Of a stretch of 64,000 nucleotides of DNA, positions 15,556-23,191 are shown piece after piece. The notes beneath the pieces were generated by a model that was not told the origin of the DNA, made no database searches, and saw nothing but the letters and a program-made list of their open reading frames with translations. Position numbers and translations under genes: made by a program. The DNA is taken from contig NZ_LQOL01000111.1 in the NCBI RefSeq assembly GCF_002101555.1, forward strand, positions 62,001-126,000, read 5' to 3'. Origin of the DNA: Mycolicibacterium canariasense (GTDB taxonomy: Bacteria; Actinomycetota; Actinomycetes; Mycobacteriales; Mycobacteriaceae). Numbering within the stretch: the first letter of the stretch is position 1; each line of letters begins with the position of its first letter.

Positions 15556-17690
15556 CGGCATCGGACATCCGCGCGTTACCCACCTCGCTTCGGAGCAATC
15601 CGAGGTTGGGTGATTGGTTGCGTATCCTGCCCGCGGGAGTGGTCGAAGTACGTTCGGGCAAGGTCGAACTCGGCCAGGGCGTATTGACCGCCTTGGCCCA
15701 GGTGGTGGCCGAAGAGCTCGATATCGAGGTTGCCCGAGTCCGGATGATCGGCGCGCAGACCGGCCGCAGTCCCGATGAGGGGTATACCGCGGCCAGCATG
15801 TCGATCCAGCAGTCGGGTGCCGCACTGCGGATGGTGGCCGCCGAGACGAGAGCCCGCTACATCGCCGTCGCCGCCGACCGATGGGGGATAGCCGAGGAAG
15901 CCGTCGACATTGCCGGCGGCGCCATCGTCGCCGCGGATGGGCGCTCCACAAGCTACTGGGAGCTCGCCGATGACACCCTGTTGGACCGTAAGGTCACCGG
16001 GACCTGCGAGCCCAAGGAACCCAGCTCGTACACGCTGGTCGGGACCAGCGTGCCCCGAATCGACCTGCCGGCGCTCGGCGTCGGCACACCGCGCTTCGTC
16101 CACGATCTGTCATTCGACGGAATGCTCTATGGCCGGGTGGTGCGCCCGCCGTCGCGCGGTGCGGTGCTCGCCGGAGTCGACACCACGGCGGTGACCGGTA
16201 CCGGCGGCATCGTGGCGGTCATCCGCGACGGCGACTTCCTGGGCATTGTCGCCGAGCGTGAAGAACTCGCCGTGCACGCCGCCGAGGTGTTGCGCACACA
16301 CGCCACCTGGGACGAGCACCCGACCCTGCCCGACGAGGACCAACTGGCGACATTCCTGACCACCGCCCCCGCCGATACGACCGTCCTCGCCGAGGAGGGG
16401 AACATCGCCCCCGGCACCACGGCGGCGGCTTCCCACGAGGCGGTGTTCCACCGTCCCTACCTCGCGCATGCTGCGATGGGACCGTCGTGCGCCGTGGCCC
16501 ATTTCACCGCCGGTGACCACCCGACCCTGCAGGTATGGACCCACAGCCAGGGTGTCTACGTCCTGCGTCGAGAACTGGCGCGCGCCCTCGACATGGACGA
16601 GGCCCGGATCACCGTGCATCACGTCAAGGGGCCGGGATGCTACGGGCACAACGGCGCCGACGACGCCGCCATGGATGCCGTCATGATGGCGCAGGCCGTG
16701 CCCGAACGCCATGTCCAGGTGGTGTGGTCGCGCGCCGACGAGCTGACGTGGGCGCCATTCGGGCCGGCTGCGGTGGTCCGGGTCGCGGCCGATGTCGATA
16801 CCCGCGGCGACGTACTCTCCTGGCGCCACGAAATCTGGGGCAGTAGTCACAACACGCGACCGGGATTCGTTCCCGGAATCGGGTTGCTGGCGGCGAGCCA
16901 TCGGCAAGGCGGCCAGGAGATCGTCGCCGGGCCGGAGGCTCCGCTGGAACACGGGGGCACAGCCGGACGTAACTCGGTGCCCGGATATGCCTTTCCGGCC
17001 TACCGAGTTGTCAACCATCAGATATCGACGATGCCGCTGCGCACCTCGGCGATGAGGGCGCTCGGCGCTTTCGTCAACGTGTTCGCCATCGAATCGGTCA
17101 TGGACGATCTGGCCGCGGCGGCCGGACGAGACCCCGTCGAGTACCGGCTGAGCCAGCTGCGCGACTCACGGGCCCGAGCGGTGATCGAAGCCGCCGCACA
17201 GGCATTCGGCTGGGATACCTGGTCGCCCACGGATTCGGTGGGACGCGGGATCGGCTACGCGCGCTACAAGAACAGCAGTGCGTACTGTGCGGTGCTGGCC
17301 GAGGTCGAGGCGATTGCCGAGGTGCGGGTGCGCCGTCTGGTGATCGCGGTGGACGCCGGGCTGGTGATCAATCCGGATGGTGCCATCAATCAGATCGAGG
17401 GCGGCGCGATCCAGGCCACCAGCTGGGCGCTCAAGGAGCGCGTGCGCTTCGACAGGGCGTCCGTCACCAGCGACACGTGGGAGAGTTATCCGATCCTACG
17501 ATTTTCCGAGGTGCCACGGGTGGCCGTCGAGTTGATGCCCGGCGCCGGTCACCCCAGTCTCGGTGTGGGAGAGACCTCGCAGGGACCGACCGCCGCCGCG
17601 ATCGCCAATGCGCTGTACGACGCGCTGGGTGTACGGGTGCGCACGTTGCCACTGACCGAAGAGCACATCGTGGCCGCCATGCCGGACTGA
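15552..17690 (+). CDS. Molybdopterin subunit of an IorB-like molybdenum hydroxylase
   Basis: A 712-residue catalytic subunit. VEVRSGKVELGQGVLTALAQ (~residue 30) is the tandem cofactor-binding start typical of isoquinoline 1-oxidoreductase beta, followed by the aldehyde-oxidase a/b hammerhead (VGTSVPRIDLPA) and the cofactor domain with VKGPGCYGHNGADDAA. GVGETSQGPTAAA near the C-terminus holds the catalytic Glu. GTG 15552 overlaps the TGA of the small subunit. With the amidohydrolase it forms an operon likely to hydroxylate an N-heterocyclic or aldehyde substrate. No maturation chaperone (XdhC-like) gene is present nearby. Confidence 0.85.
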   Translation: MTASDIRALPTSLRSNPRLGDWLRILPAGVVEVRSGKVELGQGVLTALAQVVAEELDIEVARVRMIGAQTGRSPDEGYTAASMSIQQSGAALRMVAAETRARYIAVAADRWGIAEEAVDIAGGAIVAADGRSTSYWELADDTLLDRKVTGTCEPKEPSSYTLVGTSVPRIDLPALGVGTPRFVHDLSFDGMLYGRVVRPPSRGAVLAGVDTTAVTGTGGIVAVIRDGDFLGIVAEREELAVHAAEVLRTHATWDEHPTLPDEDQLATFLTTAPADTTVLAEEGNIAPGTTAAASHEAVFHRPYLAHAAMGPSCAVAHFTAGDHPTLQVWTHSQGVYVLRRELARALDMDEARITVHHVKGPGCYGHNGADDAAMDAVMMAQAVPERHVQVVWSRADELTWAPFGPAAVVRVAADVDTRGDVLSWRHEIWGSSHNTRPGFVPGIGLLAASHRQGGQEIVAGPEAPLEHGGTAGRNSVPGYAFPAYRVVNHQISTMPLRTSAMRALGAFVNVFAIESVMDDLAAAAGRDPVEYRLSQLRDSRARAVIEAAAQAFGWDTWSPTDSVGRGIGYARYKNSSAYCAVLAEVEAIAEVRVRRLVIAVDAGLVINPDGAINQIEGGAIQATSWALKERVRFDRASVTSDTWESYPILRFSEVPRVAVELMPGAGHPSLGVGETSQGPTAAAIANALYDALGVRVRTLPLTEEHIVAAMPD

Positions 17691-17751
17691 CCGGTCAGCA
17701 GCGCCAACCAACCGTCGATCGCGCTGCATCGGCGCGGATCACCGTGCGACG

Positions 17752-20496
17752 ATGCCTACCATGGCACTGGTCGGGCGACAACGCGAGCAACAAGCGCTCG
17801 CCGAGCTGCTCGAGGCCGCCCGGCGCGGCCACAGCGGGGTTCTCGCGCTGCGCGGCGAGCCGGGCATCGGCAAGACCGCACTGCTGGAAGATCTGGTGCA
17901 GCGGGCACCCGACTTTCGCGTCCTGTCGGTCGGCGGTGCCGAGTTGGAACGGGACATCGCGTACGCCGGTGTGCAACAACTGTGTGCGCCGCTGATGGGC
18001 CTCATCGAAGGGCTACCCGAGCCGCAGGCCCACGCCTTGCAGGTTGCGTTGGGCCTCACCAACGGGGCGGCTCCCGACCGCTTGCTGGTGGGGCTTGCGC
18101 TGCTGACGCTGCTTGGCGCGGCGAGCAGCGACTCCCCCCTCTTGTGTGCCGTCGACGACGCGCAGTGGATGGATCCCGCGTCGCTGCAGGCCTTGGCCTT
18201 CGTCGCCCGCCGAATTCAGGTGGATCCGGTCGTCATGGTGTTCACCACCAGAGACATTGGCGCCGACGCGATTGCGGGCCATCGGGAACTGATGTTGAGC
18301 GGCCTGACCGATCGCGACGCACGATTGCTGCTGGCCACCATGGTGCCCACCCGGCTGGATGAGCGGGTGCGAGAAACCGTGCTCGCCGAGGCGAACGGAA
18401 ACCCGCTCGCGCTGCTGGAGCTGCACAAAGCGTTGACCTCGGACGGTCTGGCGGGCGGCTACGGGCTGCCGAGCGCAACCTCGAACGAGACGCACATCGA
18501 GCGTACTTTCGTCAGGCAGGTCAGTGAACTTCCTTCCGCAACAAGGCTATTGCTGACCGTGATGGCCGCCGAGCCCGCAGGTCGACCGGAATGGATCTGG
18601 TCTGCCCTGCGCAGTCTGGATATCGATCGGGAGGCCGCAGAGCCCGCGGAGACCGCCGGCCTGATCTTCGTCGACGGCGGTCCGAGGTTTCGCCATCCCC
18701 TGATTCGCGCAGCGATCTATCGCAGCTCGTCGGCGTCGCAGCGCCGGCAAGCGCACGCCGCCTTGGCATCCAGCATCACCGGGCCGACCGCCGACGACTA
18801 CCGGGCCTGGCACCGCGCCCATGCGACCGACACGCCCGACGCCCAGATCGCCGACGAACTGGAGCTTGCGGCCGGGCGTGCCCGCGCTCGAGGAGGCGTT
18901 TCCGCCGCGGCGTCGTTCCTGGAATACGCCGCCCGGCTGACGCCGGACTCGACCGAGCGGGCCCGCCGGACGCTGGATGCCGCGATGTCCAACCTCGACG
19001 CGGGGATGTCGGAGCCGGCCGCGCGCCTGATCGCCGCGGCGCACGACACCACCGACGACGAACTGCTGGCTGCACGTTGCGAATTGTTGCGCGCGAAGAT
19101 GGCATTCGCTGCCAGCCGCGGCGTCGACGCACCGCCCCTGCTGCTCGCAGCCGCTAAGCGGCTGGAAAAGCTCGACCCGCCCGAGTCGCGGAAAGCCTAC
19201 CTGGGGGCTGTGATGGCGTCGATCCTCGTCGGCAGGCTGTCGACCGAACGGCACAACTCGGCACCGTCCGTTGCGCAGGCTGCGCGCAAGGCGCCCGCCG
19301 CCCCGGAACCGCCTCGGGTCATCGACCTCTTGCTGGACGGCTTGATCGTCAGGTTGAGCAGCGGCTACGTCGCCGCGGCGGGCCTGCTGCAAGCGGCAAT
19401 CCGGGCGTATCTCCTCGAGTGGGAGACCGACGCCCCCGACCCGCGCTGGCACGATCTCACCGCGCGTGTGTGTCTGGATCTGTTCGACCAGGACGCCTAC
19501 AACTTCCTGACGGCCCGAGAGGTCGAGCAGCTGCGGGCCTCGGGTTCCTTGACCATGTTGCCGGTGGCCCTGGTGACCTATTCGGCGGTCTGCGTCACGG
19601 CGGGCGAGTTCGAGCAGGCGGCCGCATTGCTCGACGAGTCCGCCGCCATCATCACCGCGACGGGCGCCCCGGTTCGGGCGGCGATCAGGACCTACCTTGC
19701 CGCCTACCGCGGAGAGGAACAGCTGTGCCGTGAGGGAGTGCGAGAGACGATCGACGGTGCGAAGGGCCGCGGCGAGGGATATGACATCTCGATTGCCCTC
19801 TACGCGGCAGCGATCATGCACAACGGACTCTGCCAGTACCAGGAGGCCATGGACTCCGCCGCTTCCGGCGCGCGACACGACGACCTCGGGATGTGCGGCT
19901 ACCTCCTCGTCGAATTGGTCGAGGCGGCCGCGCGCTGCAACGAACACGAAGTCGCCGCAGCGGCGCTCGATCGGCTGCTGGAACGCACGGGGGCCAGCGG
20001 CACCGAGACGGCACTCGGTTTGGCCGCCCGGTCCACCGCACTGGTGTCCGACGGCGTGGTGGCCGACGTTGCGTACCAAGGCGCGCTGGTGCATCTTGAG
20101 CGCACCCCTGTGGTGGTGTACCTGGCCCGCACCCACCTGCTCTACGGCGAGTGGCTGCGCCGGGAGAAACGCCGGGCCGATGCCCGCACCCAATTGCGGA
20201 TCGCACATGACATGTTCGCCCGCATGGGTGCTGACGGCTTCGCGCGCAGAGCGCAACGCGAGCTCGCGGCCACCGGCGAGACGGTGCACGTGGGGTCGAC
20301 GGACGCTACGTTCGCCTTGACGGCGCAGGAGAGCCGCATCGCGCTCCTCGCGCGCGACGGTTACACGAACGTCGAGATCGCTGGGCAACTGTTCCTCAGC
20401 CGACGCACAGTGGAGTGGCACCTCGGCAAGATCTTCGCGAAGCTCGGAGTCACCTCACGGCGTGAACTGCGGACCGCACTCACCAACGCGCCGTGA
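17752..20496 (+). CDS. Large ATP-binding LuxR-family regulator (LAL type)
   Basis: A 914-residue regulator. An N-terminal AAA/STAND ATPase has Walker A GEPGIGKT (residues 35-42) and a Walker B-like LLCAVDDAQWMD (~127). A long helical TPR-like middle (about 350-830) follows, and the C-terminus has a LuxR/GerE helix-turn-helix (LTAQESRIALLARDGYTNVE through VEWHLGKIFAKLGV, ~850-905). Such proteins act as ligand-triggered activators of catabolic operons. It lies 61 bp downstream of the IorAB-like genes on the same strand and is the best candidate regulator of one or both molybdenum-hydroxylase operons. ATG 17761 is an alternative start. Confidence 0.85.
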   Translation: MPTMALVGRQREQQALAELLEAARRGHSGVLALRGEPGIGKTALLEDLVQRAPDFRVLSVGGAELERDIAYAGVQQLCAPLMGLIEGLPEPQAHALQVALGLTNGAAPDRLLVGLALLTLLGAASSDSPLLCAVDDAQWMDPASLQALAFVARRIQVDPVVMVFTTRDIGADAIAGHRELMLSGLTDRDARLLLATMVPTRLDERVRETVLAEANGNPLALLELHKALTSDGLAGGYGLPSATSNETHIERTFVRQVSELPSATRLLLTVMAAEPAGRPEWIWSALRSLDIDREAAEPAETAGLIFVDGGPRFRHPLIRAAIYRSSSASQRRQAHAALASSITGPTADDYRAWHRAHATDTPDAQIADELELAAGRARARGGVSAAASFLEYAARLTPDSTERARRTLDAAMSNLDAGMSEPAARLIAAAHDTTDDELLAARCELLRAKMAFAASRGVDAPPLLLAAAKRLEKLDPPESRKAYLGAVMASILVGRLSTERHNSAPSVAQAARKAPAAPEPPRVIDLLLDGLIVRLSSGYVAAAGLLQAAIRAYLLEWETDAPDPRWHDLTARVCLDLFDQDAYNFLTAREVEQLRASGSLTMLPVALVTYSAVCVTAGEFEQAAALLDESAAIITATGAPVRAAIRTYLAAYRGEEQLCREGVRETIDGAKGRGEGYDISIALYAAAIMHNGLCQYQEAMDSAASGARHDDLGMCGYLLVELVEAAARCNEHEVAAAALDRLLERTGASGTETALGLAARSTALVSDGVVADVAYQGALVHLERTPVVVYLARTHLLYGEWLRREKRRADARTQLRIAHDMFARMGADGFARRAQRELAATGETVHVGSTDATFALTAQESRIALLARDGYTNVEIAGQLFLSRRTVEWHLGKIFAKLGVTSRRELRTALTNAP

Positions 20497-20575
20497 GGGT
20501 CGCCCCGGGTCTGTTCCAGGTGCCTTGTTGCAGAAGTAACTTCGCCACGAGGACTCCCAGACAACCGGCGGCTAA

Positions 20576-20602
20576 GCAGTATTCGAAGCGTGCGGGATTC
20601 GT
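20576..20602. repeat. Direct repeat, left copy
   Basis: A 27-bp sequence beginning GCAGTATTCGAAGCGTGCGG, repeated with two mismatches at 21458-21484 in the same orientation. The copies bracket the orphan gene 20769-21404. Confidence 0.7.
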
Positions 20603-20768
20603 CGCACCACAGGTGGTGCCTCATGACGAAGCAACGCCGACAGTGCAGGAGATCGGCGTCGAAGTGCTCGTCCCGTCATCGCCAGCCCCTGGCCCTCCTC
20701 GGTGACCGCCCTGGGCAATCACGCCGTTGCCCGACCGGGCCCCGCGCGGTGGCATCCTGATAGTCACG

Positions 20769-21404
20769 ATGGCAATAGACCCAGATTGGACCATACGTCC
20801 CCGCCAGGGACTGGGCCGGCTCGAATTCGGTATGTCCCCGGCACAAGTGGATGCACTGTCCGCGACCTACGGCACCGTCACCGGTCGGGGTGCTGACCGC
20901 ATCTCCGATGACCTGCTGCGTGAGACGCTGGCGATGTTCGGCGACGCGTTGAGCGACGACGAGAAGCAGGCCCTCATCGCCGAGTACGCGACGAACGGCC
21001 CATCCGCAGACAGCGTCACCGAAACCCGCGGTCACCTCGTGCTGCGCTACGAGGCCGACCGCCTCTGCGAGATCATGCCCGCCGGCCCACGACACCCGCT
21101 GTTCCTCGACGGCAGGGACGTCTTCGCCCTGCGCGGTCTCGAACCACTGGAGCTGCTGGAACGGCTCAACGAAAGCCCCGGACGCTATGCCGATACCGAA
21201 GCGGCGTTCGACAACCTAGCCATCTCGGTGACCGGGTTCGGCGTCAGCGATTCGGCGACCGGTGTGCTGGCGCTGGATGAATCCGACGAGCGCTTCCGGG
21301 AACGGACGGCGACCTTACGGGAAGTCCCCTATCTCCCCGAGCAGGAGATGCACCGCTACGTCCGGCACTCGTTGCGGACGGTCACAGGTGGTGTGGAACC
21401 GTGA
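20769..21404 (+). CDS. Hypothetical protein, possibly immunity-like
   Basis: A 211-residue, acidic, soluble protein with no recognised domain. The opening WTIRPRQGLGRLEFGMSPAQVDAL resembles the start of many small actinobacterial proteins (GLG-x-L-x-FGMS-x-x-x-V) often found with toxin-immunity modules, but no toxin gene lies beside it. ATG 20769 was chosen over an upstream GTG because the conserved-looking segment begins there. It has long untranslated flanks on both sides and is bracketed by 27-bp direct repeats, suggesting acquisition as a unit. Confidence 0.6.
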   Translation: MAIDPDWTIRPRQGLGRLEFGMSPAQVDALSATYGTVTGRGADRISDDLLRETLAMFGDALSDDEKQALIAEYATNGPSADSVTETRGHLVLRYEADRLCEIMPAGPRHPLFLDGRDVFALRGLEPLELLERLNESPGRYADTEAAFDNLAISVTGFGVSDSATGVLALDESDERFRERTATLREVPYLPEQEMHRYVRHSLRTVTGGVEP

Positions 21405-21457
21405 GATACGGGCGCTCACGGATCATCTTGCACTATTTTCAGAGAACTGGCGGAAGT

Positions 21458-21484
21458 GCAGTATTCGAAGTGTGCGGCATTCGT
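21458..21484. repeat. Direct repeat, right copy
   Basis: The second copy of the 27-bp repeat (GCAGTATTCGAAGTGTGCGG and following bases), differing from the left copy at two positions. It lies 53 bp after the stop of the orphan gene. Confidence 0.7.
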
Positions 21485-21579
21485 GTGCACACAGTCCAGG
21501 CGTGACAAGCCATCGCCATCACCTCCGCATGGTGGGGCTATTCCGCGGCGGCCGATCGTCGACGACGGTGCGCGGGCCA

Positions 21580-22161
21580 CTAGTCGTGTGATGCCAGCAG
21601 ATCTGCCAGACTCCGCACGTCGGCGCTGTCCAGGAGCCGCTCTGTCGAGAGCATTCGGTACCAGATCACCCCGAAGACGATGTCGCCTATGAGCTCGCCG
21701 TGCACCCCCGGAGGCAGATCACCGCGGATTTCAGCGCGGCTGACGATCTGCAACAACGCAGCACGGCGTCGCGCCAGGAATTCCGTTTGAAACCGATGCC
21801 GCAGTTCAGGATTCTGCTGCGCCTCTGCCATCAGGCTGCGCAATGCGCTTCGAACTCCATGAGGGCGAAGGATTTTGACGGTCTGGTTGAGGAAGTGGAG
21901 CAAATCTTGCGCATAAGACCCCTGATCAGAGGTGGAAATCTGCACCTCGGCTTGCGTCGCGAGCGACTCGAGAAGGACGTCCCCTTTGGTCGGCCACCAC
22001 CGATAGATCGTCTGCTTGCTAACCCCCGCGCGGGCCGCGATGCCCTCGATTGTGAAGTCTCGCCCCTCCTCGGCTACGAGATCGAAGGCCGCCGTCAGTA
22101 TCGCTCGCCGGCTCTGCTCGCTTCTCCGCCGTCCGCGCCGGCGAGGCTCTTCACTGCTCAC
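21580..22161 (-). CDS. TetR/AcrR-family transcriptional regulator
   Basis: A 193-residue regulator. A basic N-terminal arm (PRRRGRRRSEQSRRA) precedes the TetR helix-turn-helix (TIEGIAARAGVSKQTIYRWW, residues ~37-56); the C-terminal domain matches TetR_C_11-like folds. It is divergent from the SDR gene at 22252 (90 bp), and a 17-bp-armed inverted repeat lies between them, so it most likely represses that SDR and itself. Confidence 0.9.
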   Translation of the reverse strand: MSSEEPRRRGRRRSEQSRRAILTAAFDLVAEEGRDFTIEGIAARAGVSKQTIYRWWPTKGDVLLESLATQAEVQISTSDQGSYAQDLLHFLNQTVKILRPHGVRSALRSLMAEAQQNPELRHRFQTEFLARRRAALLQIVSRAEIRGDLPPGVHGELIGDIVFGVIWYRMLSTERLLDSADVRSLADLLASHD

Positions 22162-22181
22162 CTTCGAAGCCTACTAATCAA

Positions 22182-22235
22182 CGGTGCGCGGCGTCTCGGA
22201 AAAGAGTACAGTGATTTGCGAGACGCAACGCACCG
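22182..22235. promoter_or_regulatory. Long inverted repeat, probable TetR operator
   Basis: Left arm CGGTGCGCGGCGTCTCG (22182-22198) and right arm CGAGACGCAACGCACCG (22219-22235) pair at 15 of 17 positions across a 20-bp spacer. A -10-like TACAGT lies inside the spacer. The geometry (about 37 bp centre to centre) suits two repressor dimers flanking the divergent promoters. Confidence 0.65.
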
Positions 22236-22251
22236 TAAATAGGGAGGCATC

Positions 22252-23013
22252 GTGACGGACAATGCGCTGGACGGAAACGTCGCACTGATCAGCGGAGCGT
22301 CAAGCGGGATCGGTACCGCCGCCGCGCAACGGTTGGCGGGCGCCGGAGCAAAGGTCGCCCTTGCCGCACGGCGAGCCGACAGGCTAGAGGAACTGGCGGA
22401 ACGGCTTCGTTCCCAGGGCCATGAGACTTTGGTGATTGCTGCTGACCTCACCGACGCTGGCAACGGACAGCGGGCAGTGGAGCGAACCATTGAGAAATTC
22501 GGCCGCCTCGACACCTTGGTGAACGCGGCCGGCGTGATGCTGAACGGCGCCTCCGAAGAGTCACCGCTCGACGAGTGGGATCGAATGGTCGACATCAACC
22601 TCCGCGGCCTGATGTACGTGACCAAGGCGGCATTGCCGTACCTTCTTGTCGCTGCACGAAACAGCCCGCGCTCCGTGGCGGACGTAGTGAACATCTCATC
22701 CGTCGCCGGACGGGTTGCGGCACCGACGGTCGCGATCTACAACGCCACGAAGTTCGCCGTGACGGGCGCAACCGAGGCGTGGAGGCAGGAGTTCACCAAA
22801 CGCAATGTCCGTTTCTCGGTGATCGAGCCGGGTCGCACCCAATCCGAATTGTTCGACCAGAAGCCTAATTCCGCTGCGGATTTCGAAGCTGCGTTCGGTG
22901 CAGTGGAGCAGTTGCACGCGGAGGACATCGCCGAAGCGATTGCGTACATCGTCAGCCAACCGCGTCGCGTCGCCGTGAACGAGATCGTCATTCGACCCAC
23001 CGATCAGCCATAG
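22252..23013 (+). CDS. Short-chain dehydrogenase/reductase
   Basis: A 253-residue classical SDR. SGASSGIG (residues ~14-21) binds NAD(P); VNAAGV is the NAG-type motif; the catalytic triad is Ser in NISSVAG and YNATK (~residue 163). The start GTG 22252 is preceded by AGGGAGG. It closely resembles the SDRs that oxidise small alcohols or ketones; the substrate is unknown. It is probably controlled by the divergent TetR regulator. Confidence 0.9.
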   Translation: MTDNALDGNVALISGASSGIGTAAAQRLAGAGAKVALAARRADRLEELAERLRSQGHETLVIAADLTDAGNGQRAVERTIEKFGRLDTLVNAAGVMLNGASEESPLDEWDRMVDINLRGLMYVTKAALPYLLVAARNSPRSVADVVNISSVAGRVAAPTVAIYNATKFAVTGATEAWRQEFTKRNVRFSVIEPGRTQSELFDQKPNSAADFEAAFGAVEQLHAEDIAEAIAYIVSQPRRVAVNEIVIRPTDQP

Positions 23014-23191
23014 CGGAGAACCGGTCTCAACTGCGAAAGAAAGTCGCTCATGACGGCGAAATTGGTACCGCGCACCCGACCAAAGGGCTTGCACCAGGTG
23101 CATCATTGATGTGTCCGCGCGGAGCGCACCTACCTCTTCAGACAAGCGGACTGCACCGAATCAGCAACGCGTACAGCCTCTTACGTAGCTA

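Noticed and set aside
17687..17698. CTGACCGGTCAG palindrome as an operator
   Set aside because: It overlaps the stop of the molybdenum subunit; 12-bp palindromes with CCGG centres are common in such GC-rich DNA.
18547..20421. 624-codon frame opposite the LuxR-type regulator
   Set aside because: No domain, Arg/Gly/Val-rich composition, lies wholly antisense to a clear multidomain gene.
23014..23191. TGCACC-A-GGTGCA inverted repeat (23091-23103) between the SDR and ligD
   Set aside because: Short arms, no T-run and a position not tied to either stop; too weak to call a terminator.
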